64,000 nucleotides of DNA from Ruminococcaceae bacterium KH2T8 (lineage in GTDB: Bacteria; Bacillota; Clostridia; Saccharofermentanales; Saccharofermentanaceae), in NCBI GenBank assembly GCA_900111435.1, contig FOIY01000002.1, positions 186,001 to 250,000 of the forward strand. Reading direction: 5' to 3'. Under the pieces are notes generated by a model. The model was not told the origin of the DNA, made no database searches, and was given only the letters and a program-made list of their open reading frames with translations. The stretch's first letter is position 1, and each line of letters opens with the position of its first letter. The position numbers were made by a program, and so were the translations under genes. This document shows, one piece after another, positions 53,569-63,974 of this stretch.

Positions 53569-55089
53569 ATGGGCAGCAGGATAAAGGTTGTCAGGATCTA
53601 TTCATGTTATGCGGACGGACTGGCTAGAGTACCAACGGAGATAGAGATCTCACTTTCGCCGGGACTTCCCACTTTTGACGTTATCGGACTATGTGATTCG
53701 ACTATAAGAGAGTCCAGAGGCAGGATCAGAGCAGCTCTGATCTCTTCAGGCTTTGTAATGCCTAAAGGTCATATCACGGTATCAATATCTCCCGCGTATC
53801 TTCATAAGGGAGGATCTGCTTTCGATCTTCCCACGGCACTCGGGATACTTTGTGTTTCGGGGCAGATAAGTACAACTGCGAATATGAAGATATATGCCGA
53901 GGGGGAGCTCGGTCTGACGGGAGAGCTTAAGGGGACGCCGGGTGCGGCTTTAAGGCTTAGAGAGACTTCGGGGTTTGATATCGCGATAGCACCTTCTGCC
54001 GAAAAGATGTCAGCAGCATGTGCGAAATTCTCGGGAATGTTATTCGATACTCTGGCGGATGCAGTTGATTCGATCAACAGCGGTTCATATTCACCGATCG
54101 ATCACGAGCTCTCAACGGATGATTATCTGACTGACAGCAATGAATATCCTGACATCTCGTGCATAAAGGGACAGAGCAAAGCCATGAGAGCGCTTCTCAT
54201 TGCCGCTGCCGGCAGACATAATATCGTCATACTGGGAAGCCCCGGGTGCGGTAAGACGATGGCAGGTCAGGTGATAAGAGGGTTGATGCCGCAGCTCGCC
54301 CCGAAAGAGGCATCAGATCTTTATACGATCTACGAAGGTATAGGATCTTCGGATGAACTTATTACAGGCGAAAGGCCTTTCAGATATATTCATCCCGGCA
54401 TTTCGTTATCAGGTCTTATCGGATCTGCAGGGAGCCTTAAGCCCGGGGAACTCTCGCTTGCACATAACGGAATAGTCTTTGCCGATGAGCTCTGTGAGTT
54501 CAAGCCTGACATACTCGATGCAATGAGGATCCCTCTTGAAAAGCATGCGGTCTCTTTCGCGAAGGACGGTAAGAGATATGAGTTCCCAGCTTCTTTCATG
54601 TTCGTCGGAGCAGGTAATCCGTGCAGATGCGGTATGTTCTACGAAAACAAGGTCAGGTGCAAGTGTACGCCGCTTGTACGTGACAGGTACTTGAATAAGA
54701 TATCGGGACCTTTTGCAGACAGGATAGATATCTTTACGGAGATGAGGACGATATCGGGTGAGGATCTGAAGTCTATAACTTCTGTCAGCGACGAGGATCT
54801 GAGCCGGGCATACCGGGAACAGGTTAGTGCTGCCTGGGCGATGCAGCAGGAGCGATATAAGAATGCAGCAGGTACCTTTAACGGATCAAGTGACAGTACT
54901 GACGCCGAACTCATGCGCGCGGATAAAGGCGTTATTGAATATGCATCCGAAATAGCCGAGAAGCTTACATCGTCCCCCAGGGGATTCGGGAAACTCATAA
55001 GAGTCGGTCGCACCATAGCGGATCTTGACGGCAGAGCGGATATGCGAAAGAGCGATATTGCAGAAGCATCCGTCTACAGAAAGAGGTGA
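53569..55089 (+). CDS. comM: YifB/ComM family Mg chelatase-like AAA+ ATPase
   Basis: 506 residues. N-terminal Lon-protease-like S5 fold (GLPTFDVIGLCDSTIRESR, MPKGHITVSISPAYLHKGGS), Walker A ILGSPGCGKTMAG at about 222, HNGIVFADELCEF as Walker B, and a C-terminal Mg chelatase domain with a CRCGMFY... CKC zinc-like pattern. The family promotes branch migration in DNA uptake (ComM) or is of unknown role. GGAGGTAG precedes the ATG. dprA follows at 4 bases, which supports a role in transformation. Confidence 0.9.
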   Translation: MGSRIKVVRIYSCYADGLARVPTEIEISLSPGLPTFDVIGLCDSTIRESRGRIRAALISSGFVMPKGHITVSISPAYLHKGGSAFDLPTALGILCVSGQISTTANMKIYAEGELGLTGELKGTPGAALRLRETSGFDIAIAPSAEKMSAACAKFSGMLFDTLADAVDSINSGSYSPIDHELSTDDYLTDSNEYPDISCIKGQSKAMRALLIAAAGRHNIVILGSPGCGKTMAGQVIRGLMPQLAPKEASDLYTIYEGIGSSDELITGERPFRYIHPGISLSGLIGSAGSLKPGELSLAHNGIVFADELCEFKPDILDAMRIPLEKHAVSFAKDGKRYEFPASFMFVGAGNPCRCGMFYENKVRCKCTPLVRDRYLNKISGPFADRIDIFTEMRTISGEDLKSITSVSDEDLSRAYREQVSAAWAMQQERYKNAAGTFNGSSDSTDAELMRADKGVIEYASEIAEKLTSSPRGFGKLIRVGRTIADLDGRADMRKSDIAEASVYRKR

Positions 55090-55093
55090 TCAT

Positions 55094-56233
55094 ATGGATG
55101 ACAAGACCAGACAGGACATAGAATATGCGGCTTTGAGATTTCATTCGGGACTGACGTCGGCATCCGTAAGAGAGCTATTCGGCAGCGGGATAGTCGAGAC
55201 TCACAGAGACTTAAGAGCTGATAACATAACTGCCCTGATAAGTAAGATGCGCGAAAGCGATCAGCTAAGTAATAAGACCAGAGAGGCAGCAGATAAGCTC
55301 AAGAAGAATACAGATGCGATAAGATCCAATACCGAAAACTATATTGAGATCGCAGAGCGGACAGGAATGTTCACGGTCTCAGAAGATGATCCCGACTATC
55401 CGTATCTCTGGAAGGTAATAAGCGGAATGCCTAAGGTCGTTTTTGGAATAGGCGACAGGAGCATCCTTTCGGCATGCCATACTTGCGGTGCCGCTGCGAT
55501 GGTAGGTTCCAGGACTCCGGGGAGATATTCTCTATATGCTACCGAGCAGTTTGCTTCTCATATGGCACGAGAAGGCATAGTCGTCGTATCGGGCATGGCG
55601 CTCGGGATCGACAGAAAGTCACATGAGAGTGCACTTGATGCAGGCGGAAAGAGTATTGCATTCATGCCTTGCGGAGCCGATCAGATCTATCCGTTTCAAA
55701 ATGCCGATATATATGACCGCATGAAGGCAGAAGGACTCATATTATCCGAGATGCCTCCGGGAAGAAAAGTCATAAAGCAGTATTTCCCGTCCAGGAACAG
55801 GCTGATAGCGGGACTTTCAGACGTGTGCCTGATAATGGAAGCGGGACTCTACAGCGGCACATTACATACGGCTTCCTTTGCGGCTAATCAGGGGAAGGAT
55901 GTCTTTGTACTGCCAAATAATATATATGTAGAGAATTGTCTCGGCGGCCTGATGCTCTTAAAAGACGGTGCCGAAGTTCTGATAAGACCCGAGATCGTGG
56001 AGGAGAGGATCAAGGAGAATGTCAGTTACCGATATACCGACCCGAAGCCTGAAACGGCTGAAGACCCGGAGGAAGAAGTAGTCGAGCTGCTGAAGTCGAG
56101 ACCACTGAGCATCGACGATCTTTGCGCGAGGCTTACGTATCCTTACGAGACTATAGCAGCCGTGCTCACGGGTCTTGAGCTCGCGATGAAAGTCGAGCAG
56201 AGTAAAGGGAAGTATGTTTTGACAATTTGCTGA
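55094..56233 (+). CDS. dprA: DNA processing protein DprA
   Basis: Loads RecA on incoming single-stranded DNA in natural transformation. 379 residues from the ATG at 55094 (AGAGGTGAT upstream); a start at 55025 would lie inside comM. Helical N-terminal domain (about 1-100), Rossmann-like core with AAMVGSRTPGRYSLYAT, IVVVSGMALGIDRKSHESAL, FMPCGADQIYPF and SGTLHTASFAANQGKDVFVL, and a winged helix C-terminus (LLKSRPLSIDDLCARL). The common AH of GID..AH reads SH. Confidence 0.92.
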   Translation: MDDKTRQDIEYAALRFHSGLTSASVRELFGSGIVETHRDLRADNITALISKMRESDQLSNKTREAADKLKKNTDAIRSNTENYIEIAERTGMFTVSEDDPDYPYLWKVISGMPKVVFGIGDRSILSACHTCGAAAMVGSRTPGRYSLYATEQFASHMAREGIVVVSGMALGIDRKSHESALDAGGKSIAFMPCGADQIYPFQNADIYDRMKAEGLILSEMPPGRKVIKQYFPSRNRLIAGLSDVCLIMEAGLYSGTLHTASFAANQGKDVFVLPNNIYVENCLGGLMLLKDGAEVLIRPEIVEERIKENVSYRYTDPKPETAEDPEEEVVELLKSRPLSIDDLCARLTYPYETIAAVLTGLELAMKVEQSKGKYVLTIC

Positions 56234-56288
56234 TGTTGTCTTATATTAAATTTTTGTAGATAAACTGAATAAGTATGGTGCAATATAA

Positions 56289-58442
56289 ATGGGTAAGAAA
56301 CTGGTAATAGTTGAGTCGCCTACAAAGGCAAAGACAATTGGAAGATATCTCGGCAAGGACTACAGGATATCGGCTTCGGTAGGTCATATCAGGGATCTGC
56401 CCAGGAATTCTATGGGTGTAAATGTCAATGACAGTTTTAAACCTATATATATAACTACCAATGTAAAGGTAGTAAAAGAGCTTCGTGAACTTGCGGAAGA
56501 TGCAGATTTCGTATATATCGCGACGGACCCTGACCGCGAGGGAGAAGCTATCGCATGGCATGTAGCACATGTACTTAAGATCGATCCTACTACCAATTGC
56601 AGGATCACGTTTAATGAGATCACCAAAAAGGCAGTCCAGGAGGCTATCGAGAAGCCCAGATCCATCGATATGGATCTCGTTGATGCACAGCAGGCTCGTC
56701 GTATCCTTGACCGACTCGTAGGTTACGAACTCTCACCCTTGCTCTGCAGCAAGATCAGAAGAGGTCTTTCAGCAGGTCGAGTTCAGTCCGTTGCAACAAA
56801 GATCGTAATGGACAGGGATGCCGAGATCGATGCATTCATTCCCGAGGATTACTGGCTCGTAAGTTCTACCGTAAGTCCCGACGGTTCTAAGAATAAGTTC
56901 AAGGTCGGATATTACGGCACAGTTAACGGTGATAAGACTGATAAGCCTAAGAACGGCAGGATCCTTTCGCAGGAGAAGGCAGACAGTGTCGTTTCAAATA
57001 TCAAGGGTAAGGACTTTACCGTCCTTTCCGTAAAGAAGGGCGACGGCAGCAGAAAGCCCGCTCCTCCGTTTACGACATCCACCATGCAGCAGGAAGCATC
57101 AAGAAGACTCGGCTTCTCCACAAAGAAGACTACGTCTCTTGCTCAGCAGCTCTACGAAGGTATCGAGATCGCAGGTCACGGCCAGACGGCTCTCGTATCC
57201 TACATAAGGACAGACTCCGTCAGAGTATCTGATGAGGCAGTGGCTGCATCCAGAGGTCTTATCGAAGAGAGATTCGGTAAGGAGTATGTCTGCCCCTATA
57301 AGAGAAACTATAAGAATAAGAATTCCGCTCAGGATGCTCACGAGGCTATAAGACCTACACACTTTGATCTTTCGCCCGAGCTCCTTAAGAGTTCACTTTC
57401 GAACGACCAGTATAAGCTCTATAAGCTCATCTGGGAGAGATTCCTCGCATCTCAGATGTCAGATGCAGCCATCAATACGGTTACGCTCGATGTCGGATGC
57501 GGTAATGAGATATTCAGAGCACAGGGCGAGACGGTTGCTTTCAAGGGATTCCTTGCAGTATATGCCGATATCAAGGAAGACGAGCAGAACGATAATGCTG
57601 ATGACTCTAAGAACAAGCTCCCTGAGCTTACTGAGGGTCAGGTTCTTAAGAACCTCGAAGTAATCTGCGATAAGAAGCAGACACTTCCTCCGCCTCACTA
57701 TACTGAAGCAACGCTCATCAAGGCGATGGAGGATAACGGTATCGGCCGTCCTTCAACATATTCCGCTACGATCAGTACTATCCTCGACAGAAAGTATGTC
57801 GACAGAGAGGGAAGGAACCTCCTTATCACTGATCTTGGTAAGCTTGTTACCAATATGCTCGAGGATAATTTCAACGAGATCGTAGATGTTTCCTTTACGG
57901 CTGACATGGAGGAGAAGCTCGATAAGGTCGAGGTTGGTAATACCAACTGGGTAAAGGTCCTTTCTGATTTCTATCCCACATTCCATAAGCAGGTAGAGGA
58001 TGCCGGAAAGTCAATAGAGAAGGTCAAGATCGAATCCGAGAAGATCGGTGAGAAGTGCCCCGAGTGCGGCGAAGGCGATCTTGTCATTAAGGAAGGAAGA
58101 AACGGTAAGTTCATTGCCTGCTCATGCTTCCCGAAGTGTACATATACGAGAAATATCGAGGTTGCCGCTAAGGGTAAGTGCCCCGTCTGCGGATCCGGAC
58201 TTCTCGTAAGGAAGACCAGAAAAGGCAATAAGACTTTCTATGTATGCGACAAAAAGGGTACAAAGCCTGATTGCGAGTTCATCTCATGGGATCTTCCCAT
58301 AGACGACAAGAAGTGCGACACCTGCGGCGCATACATGGTATGGCACAGATTCAGGGGAAAGACGTATCCCAGATGCTCCGATCCCGAGTGTGCTACTAAT
58401 AAGAGAAAGAAGAAATCCGATAAGGAAGAGTCAGATGAGTAA
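56289..58442 (+). CDS. topA: DNA topoisomerase I
   Basis: 717 residues, type IA topoisomerase that relaxes negative supercoils. Toprim domain (LVIVESPTKAKTIGRYLG; DPDREGEAIAWHV), active site Tyr in SYIRTDSVRVS, and three C4 zinc fingers at the end: CPECGEGDL, CPVCGSGLL and CDTCGAYMV with their second Cys pairs. The ATG lacks a clear ribosome site; a weak promoter TTGTCT/GATAAA (56236-56264) would give a leader of about 18 bases. Its stop overlaps trmFO. Confidence 0.96.
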   Translation: MGKKLVIVESPTKAKTIGRYLGKDYRISASVGHIRDLPRNSMGVNVNDSFKPIYITTNVKVVKELRELAEDADFVYIATDPDREGEAIAWHVAHVLKIDPTTNCRITFNEITKKAVQEAIEKPRSIDMDLVDAQQARRILDRLVGYELSPLLCSKIRRGLSAGRVQSVATKIVMDRDAEIDAFIPEDYWLVSSTVSPDGSKNKFKVGYYGTVNGDKTDKPKNGRILSQEKADSVVSNIKGKDFTVLSVKKGDGSRKPAPPFTTSTMQQEASRRLGFSTKKTTSLAQQLYEGIEIAGHGQTALVSYIRTDSVRVSDEAVAASRGLIEERFGKEYVCPYKRNYKNKNSAQDAHEAIRPTHFDLSPELLKSSLSNDQYKLYKLIWERFLASQMSDAAINTVTLDVGCGNEIFRAQGETVAFKGFLAVYADIKEDEQNDNADDSKNKLPELTEGQVLKNLEVICDKKQTLPPPHYTEATLIKAMEDNGIGRPSTYSATISTILDRKYVDREGRNLLITDLGKLVTNMLEDNFNEIVDVSFTADMEEKLDKVEVGNTNWVKVLSDFYPTFHKQVEDAGKSIEKVKIESEKIGEKCPECGEGDLVIKEGRNGKFIACSCFPKCTYTRNIEVAAKGKCPVCGSGLLVRKTRKGNKTFYVCDKKGTKPDCEFISWDLPIDDKKCDTCGAYMVWHRFRGKTYPRCSDPECATNKRKKKSDKEESDE

Positions 58443-59787
58443 AAAAGTAACCGTTATAGGTGCGGGCCTTGCGGGAAGTGAAGCCGCATGGATATTGTCC
58501 GAGCTTGGAGTAGAGGTGGATCTTTATGAGATGAAGCCAATAAGAAAGAGCCCGGCGCACAAGAGTGACGGTTATGCCGAGCTTGTCTGCAGTAATTCAT
58601 TAAGAGCTGCGAATATTGAAAATGCTGTCGGCCTCCTGAAGGAAGAGCTGAGAGTATTAGGATCCCTGATCATGGAAGCGGCGGATAAGTCTGCCGTGCC
58701 CGCCGGCGGTGCTCTCGCAGTAGACAGAGACGAATTCTCTTCGTATATAACCGAGAAGATCGATAATTGTCCGAATATCAATGTCATCCACGAAGAGATC
58801 ACAAAGATCCCCGAGGACGGCATAGTTATCGTTGCAACAGGACCTCTTACTGACGGTGAGCTCTACGAAGATATCATGAAGACGGTAGGAGACTCGAAGC
58901 TTCATTTCTTTGATGCGGCTGCCCCTATCGTTACGGCTGATTCCATAGATATGACTAAGGCCTTCAAGGCTTCCAGATACGGCAAGGGCGGAGATGACTA
59001 TATCAACTGCCCCATGGATAAGGAAGAATACCTCAGGTTCTATAACGAGCTCGTTAATGCCGAGAGGGCAGACGTTAAGGGATTTGATAAGGAGATTGTA
59101 TTCGAAGGCTGTATGCCGATCGAGACGATGGCCTCAAGAGGCGTTGATACCATGAGATTCGGTCCATTAAAGCCCGTAGGCCTCGTTGATCCCAAGACAG
59201 GCGAGGAGCCTTATGCATGTCTGCAGCTCAGGCAGGATGACAGAGCCAAGACGATGTTTAATCTCGTTGGATTCCAGACAAGGCTCAAGTGGCCTGAGCA
59301 GAAGCGAGTATTCGGACTTATCCCGGGACTTGAAAATGCAGAATACTACAGAATGGGTGTAATGCACAGGAATACTTATATCAATTCTCCTGCGCTCCTT
59401 ACACATGAATATTCCATGAGAAACAGGGATACTCTTTTCTTCGCAGGTCAGATCACGGGCGTAGAGGGCTATATAGAGTCTACTGCTTCCGGTTTCCTAG
59501 CAGGATACTATGCCGCTATGAAGGCTCTTGAGATCGAGCCGCCTTTCGTACCCGGCAGTGATACAGTCATCGGTTCCATGGCCGCATATGTATCAGATCC
59601 CATGGTTAAGAAGTTCGTTCCCATGAATGCCAACTTCGGTCTCGTAGAGAAGATGCCCGGCAAGTTCAAGGGGAAGAACGGCAAGAAGGAAAAGAATGCC
59701 GCTATTGCTCAGCGTTCTCTCGAGAAAATCTATGCATTCGCTGATATAATCAATAATATGAAGAATCGAAACGGAGATAATGACTGA
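58435..59787 (+). CDS. trmFO: Methylenetetrahydrofolate--tRNA-(uracil-5-)-methyltransferase TrmFO
   Basis: Forms m5U54 in the T-loop of tRNA with folate as carbon donor and FAD as cofactor. 450 residues from the ATG at 58435, overlapping topA by 8 bases. FAD motif VTVIGAGLAGSEAAWIL, then ELVCSNSLRA, MPIETMASRGVDTMRFGPLK and QITGVEGYIESTASGFLAG. The topA-trmFO order is typical of Firmicutes. The stop overlaps the next gene by one base (TGATG). Confidence 0.95.
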   Translation: MSKKVTVIGAGLAGSEAAWILSELGVEVDLYEMKPIRKSPAHKSDGYAELVCSNSLRAANIENAVGLLKEELRVLGSLIMEAADKSAVPAGGALAVDRDEFSSYITEKIDNCPNINVIHEEITKIPEDGIVIVATGPLTDGELYEDIMKTVGDSKLHFFDAAAPIVTADSIDMTKAFKASRYGKGGDDYINCPMDKEEYLRFYNELVNAERADVKGFDKEIVFEGCMPIETMASRGVDTMRFGPLKPVGLVDPKTGEEPYACLQLRQDDRAKTMFNLVGFQTRLKWPEQKRVFGLIPGLENAEYYRMGVMHRNTYINSPALLTHEYSMRNRDTLFFAGQITGVEGYIESTASGFLAGYYAAMKALEIEPPFVPGSDTVIGSMAAYVSDPMVKKFVPMNANFGLVEKMPGKFKGKNGKKEKNAAIAQRSLEKIYAFADIINNMKNRNGDND

Positions 59788-60782
59788 TGTCCGGTGAACG
59801 CGGTCCGATCTATAAGTTTTTCAGCATATACGGTACTAATTTCTCTAAGCTGACGCTTACGAACTTTATGTTCCTCGTCCTGAATATCCCGTCTATGCTC
59901 ATCTCTATATTCCTTACGCTCAAGTTTCTTCCGAAGATCAACAGCGTATTCGTACCTGAGAACTTCGCAGCATTTATGGCTGAAGCAGGTTATGAGGTGA
60001 ATGAACAGATCAGCGCTACCGGAACCGACGTAGTATCTCAGCTTTACTACATCATCATACTTTTCTGCGTGATGTTCCTTATGGGATCGCTCCTTGTATG
60101 TGTCGGTCCTTTCCAGGCCGGATTTGCTCACCTTTACAGGAATCTCTACAGAGGTGATTCTATCTATCCTCTGCAGGACTTTAAGAAGGGGGTAAAGAAT
60201 AATCTCAGGCAGTCGATCGCAGTATCGATCATATCGGTCATCGTTACAGTCGTCTGCCTTCTGGCTATCTCGTTCTACGGTAATGCAGGCACCAAGTTCG
60301 GAACTGTCGTATCAGTTCTCTTTACGGTCATCCTTTTGGCATTTATCGCGATCCAGCATATTGTCTATCAGATGATCGTTACGGTAGATCTTCCTCTTTC
60401 AAAGGTCTATAGAAATGCGTTTTTCTTTTTCCTTATGAGATTTATACAGTTTGCGGTAATGACCGTAGTCATTATCCTTCTGTTGTTCCTTTTGCCGTTT
60501 ATATTCATTTCTTCATTTACATATTTCGGTTACGGCCTTGCCATAATCTATTATCTGACTATGGCATTCGTTCTCTGCCAGTTCATGATGGCTTATTATT
60601 CGGCTGACATGATCAATACGTTTATCGTTAAGAAGCTCCAAGCTCCCGCTGAGAGCGAAGAAGAGTCTGATGACGATGATTCTTCCGATGAGGATAGTGA
60701 CGAAGAGGAGGATCCTGATGACGAGTCGGATGAGGAATCCGATGATGACGATCAGGAGGATGACGAAGAAGACGGAGACTGA
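59787..60782 (+). CDS. YesL-like membrane protein with long acidic tail
   Basis: 331 residues with about six membrane segments (about 27-48, 90-110, 148-172, 180-205, 220-255, 260-285). Start KFFSIYGTNFSKLTLTNFMF and the general layout match the YesL (DUF624) group, which in Bacillus lies near carbohydrate ABC transporters; none is visible here. The last 42 residues are nearly all Asp, Glu and Ser (ESDDDDSSDEDSDEEEDPDD). It is followed at 2 bases by a PP2C phosphatase gene, so a phosphorylated acidic tail is conceivable. Confidence 0.72.
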   Translation: MSGERGPIYKFFSIYGTNFSKLTLTNFMFLVLNIPSMLISIFLTLKFLPKINSVFVPENFAAFMAEAGYEVNEQISATGTDVVSQLYYIIILFCVMFLMGSLLVCVGPFQAGFAHLYRNLYRGDSIYPLQDFKKGVKNNLRQSIAVSIISVIVTVVCLLAISFYGNAGTKFGTVVSVLFTVILLAFIAIQHIVYQMIVTVDLPLSKVYRNAFFFFLMRFIQFAVMTVVIILLLFLLPFIFISSFTYFGYGLAIIYYLTMAFVLCQFMMAYYSADMINTFIVKKLQAPAESEEESDDDDSSDEDSDEEEDPDDESDEESDDDDQEDDEEDGD

Positions 60783-60784
60783 CG

Positions 60785-61666
60785 ATGGATGACTGGACAC
60801 TGATCGCCGACGAGACTAGAGCGCTCATTGCTTATGCTCTGATCTTATTTGTGATCGCGCTGTGCGCTTTCGTCTATTTCCTTGTCTATTATCGAAAGAG
60901 TATCAAGGGCGTCGTTACTGATGAGTCGTTCCTTGCACTCGATGTAGCTTATTTCCATGAGAAGGGTAAGAGACAGCGTCAGGAGGATTCCTACTATATC
61001 TCACCAATGGATGATATGCGAAAGTACGGCTTCACGGCTTGCGTAGCTGACGGTATGGGCGGTATGCGCTATGGTGACCAGATATCCCAGTACATAACCG
61101 ATTCTATCGGTGAGATGTATCCTATCAGTTTCTTTGCCTGCGAGAACAATTCAGAATCCATCCGAAAGATCTCTAACAACCTTTTTGATGAATATAATCA
61201 GCAGGGCGGAGCTACACTGGCGATGGTACAGATCTATAATGATCACATGACTTTCTATAGTGTCGGTGACAGCGATATCATCCTGATAAGGAACGATGAA
61301 GCTACTATCTTAAATCCCAGACAGAATTATGTGGCGCTCCTCATACGAAGCCTTGTTCGAAGCGGTAAGCAGACGCAGGTCGCATATGCAAATAACAAGG
61401 CGAGAGCCCTCGTTGATTATATGGGTAACCATAATCCCAGAGTCATCTTTACCAAGAAGCCGATGAGACTTCTGCCCGAAGATACGATCATCGTAAGTTC
61501 GGACGGCCTTACCGATGCGGTACCGTGGAAGACCATCCCTCAGTATGTCGAGAATTCCGCAGTAGCTACTGCATCTAACCTGAAGCTGTCTGTAAGACAG
61601 AAAAAATACCCGAAGCAGGATAACTACACCGCTGTAGTCATCAAGCTCAAGAGGAGCATAGTATGA
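60785..61666 (+). CDS. Membrane-anchored PP2C-type protein phosphatase
   Basis: 293 residues. One membrane segment near the N-terminus (about 14-35), then a cytoplasmic PP2C domain: GKRQRQEDSYYI with the metal-binding Asp, ACVADGMGGMRYGDQ, GGATLAMVQIYND, SVGDSDIILIRND, VSSDGLTDAVPW and QDNYTAVVI. All metal ligands look intact. The family removes phosphate from Ser/Thr, often countering Hanks-type kinases; no kinase is in this window. Stop overlaps the next gene (ATGA). Confidence 0.88.
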   Translation: MDDWTLIADETRALIAYALILFVIALCAFVYFLVYYRKSIKGVVTDESFLALDVAYFHEKGKRQRQEDSYYISPMDDMRKYGFTACVADGMGGMRYGDQISQYITDSIGEMYPISFFACENNSESIRKISNNLFDEYNQQGGATLAMVQIYNDHMTFYSVGDSDIILIRNDEATILNPRQNYVALLIRSLVRSGKQTQVAYANNKARALVDYMGNHNPRVIFTKKPMRLLPEDTIIVSSDGLTDAVPWKTIPQYVENSAVATASNLKLSVRQKKYPKQDNYTAVVIKLKRSIV

Positions 61667-62229
61667 TCGAGTATTATACATTGATGCACAAGGGCGATGC
61701 CGAGGAGTATACCGATAATATCTTCATGAATTTCGGAAGTACGGTTACGGTGCTAATCATTTATTCGAGCAAGGAAGGCGCTCCTGAGTTCAAGTATGAT
61801 GACAAGGCGAAGATATCTTCCATGATCACCGGATGCAGAGGTGTTCCTTTTGATACTATAAGCAAGATCCTCGAGCGTGATATAGCAGAAGGCATCGACT
61901 ATATGCTGATCCACATAAATGATTCCATGATAAATATCGAAAGGCACGGATCGATAATTGCAGGGATCGTAAAGAACGGTGAGCTCAAAAGGCTACCTAA
62001 CGGTCCGTTCAGTATCGAGGATGAGGACAGAGTAGTATGCGGTACGGCAGAATTCTTTAAGTACTTAAGTCCGCCTGCCATACTTTCGGACGCGCTTACT
62101 GCTGACAGCAGTGAGGAGTGGATGGATAATATGGTATGCAGGATCTCTGAACAGAATATGCTCGCGGAGGGGAATCTTACCGCAGTTACGTTGATAGTTA
62201 GAAAGGACGATGTTAAAGTCCAGAATTAA
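61663..62229 (+). CDS. Degenerate PP2C-like protein
   Basis: 188 residues. The C-terminal GNLTAVTLIVRK and the middle LIHINDSMINIERHGSIIAG can be matched to DNYTAVVIKLKR and YSVGDSDIILIRNDEATIL of the gene before it, so I infer a shrunken paralogue. The DGMGG, SDG and DN ligand positions are missing, so it should not have phosphatase activity. It might regulate the active enzyme or be a scaffold. ATGA overlap with the PP2C gene shows coupled translation. Confidence 0.6.
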   Translation: MIEYYTLMHKGDAEEYTDNIFMNFGSTVTVLIIYSSKEGAPEFKYDDKAKISSMITGCRGVPFDTISKILERDIAEGIDYMLIHINDSMINIERHGSIIAGIVKNGELKRLPNGPFSIEDEDRVVCGTAEFFKYLSPPAILSDALTADSSEEWMDNMVCRISEQNMLAEGNLTAVTLIVRKDDVKVQN

Positions 62230-62263
62230 AATTATCAAAACGTAATGAATATTGTCTCGTTAT

Positions 62264-62284
62264 TTCTGTGAATATTCAACAGAA
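62264..62284. promoter_or_regulatory. 21-bp near-palindrome before 62379 gene
   Basis: TTCTGT-GAATATTC-A-ACAGAA is a near-perfect dyad in the 149-base gap between the PP2C-like gene and the next gene. No T-run follows, so an operator is more likely than a terminator. A weak promoter TTGTGA (62304)/TAACAT (62328) lies just downstream. Confidence 0.4.
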
Positions 62285-62378
62285 TTTCAGTAGCTATTTT
62301 TACTTGTGAAAGACATCTTTATTGCGTTAACATAAACCGTCTAAAAAGAAATGAAAAAAGAAATGAGAGGATAATCTT

Positions 62379-62792
62379 ATGTGGAAAAGTATGAGTAAAG
62401 GCGAATTGGTCGTCATCTACATCATCTGGCTTATCTCGACGGCGGCACTTGTTTTCTCTGCGTGCCATTTCTTCGGAATCGGTAATGAGATCATTGAGAA
62501 CATCATTCCTTCCGGAACAGTCGAAGTATCTGAAGAGGTTGCAGGAACTGCAGCATCAGTAGCAGAGCAGACTTCTGATATTTCTACCATGGCTAAGGAT
62601 TATGTAATCTCCGCTACAGGCAATAACCCCAATAACATCCTGATCGGTCTTGGTGCGTATGCAGGTCTTGCAACACTTATCTATATCATCGTTGCAGCAT
62701 CAAAGCAGAGAGTGCCTGCTATCTATTTCGTAGGTATCTTCCTGCATCTTGTTCTGACGGTTCTGTTCTTTGTCGGAGCACCGTTGTTCTGA
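62379..62792 (+). CDS. Small membrane protein, unknown
   Basis: 137 residues with three hydrophobic segments (about 9-29, 85-105, 113-135) and an outer loop of about 50 residues rich in Ser/Thr/Val/Glu (GTVEVSEEVAGTAASVAEQT). I do not recognise it. GAGAGGATAA precedes the ATG. Single-gene unit between the dyad at 62264 and the bidirectional terminator. Confidence 0.65.
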   Translation: MWKSMSKGELVVIYIIWLISTAALVFSACHFFGIGNEIIENIIPSGTVEVSEEVAGTAASVAEQTSDISTMAKDYVISATGNNPNNILIGLGAYAGLATLIYIIVAASKQRVPAIYFVGIFLHLVLTVLFFVGAPLF

Positions 62793-62825
62793 TACTCTAA
62801 AAACTGAATATAATATTGCTTTTAA

Positions 62826-63974
<1,149 letters not shown>

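Noticed and set aside
60660-60782. Acidic repeat region of the YesL-like gene as a sequencing error
   Set aside because: The frame stays open to a normal stop 2 bases before the next ATG and codons are varied, so it looks like a genuine coding tail.
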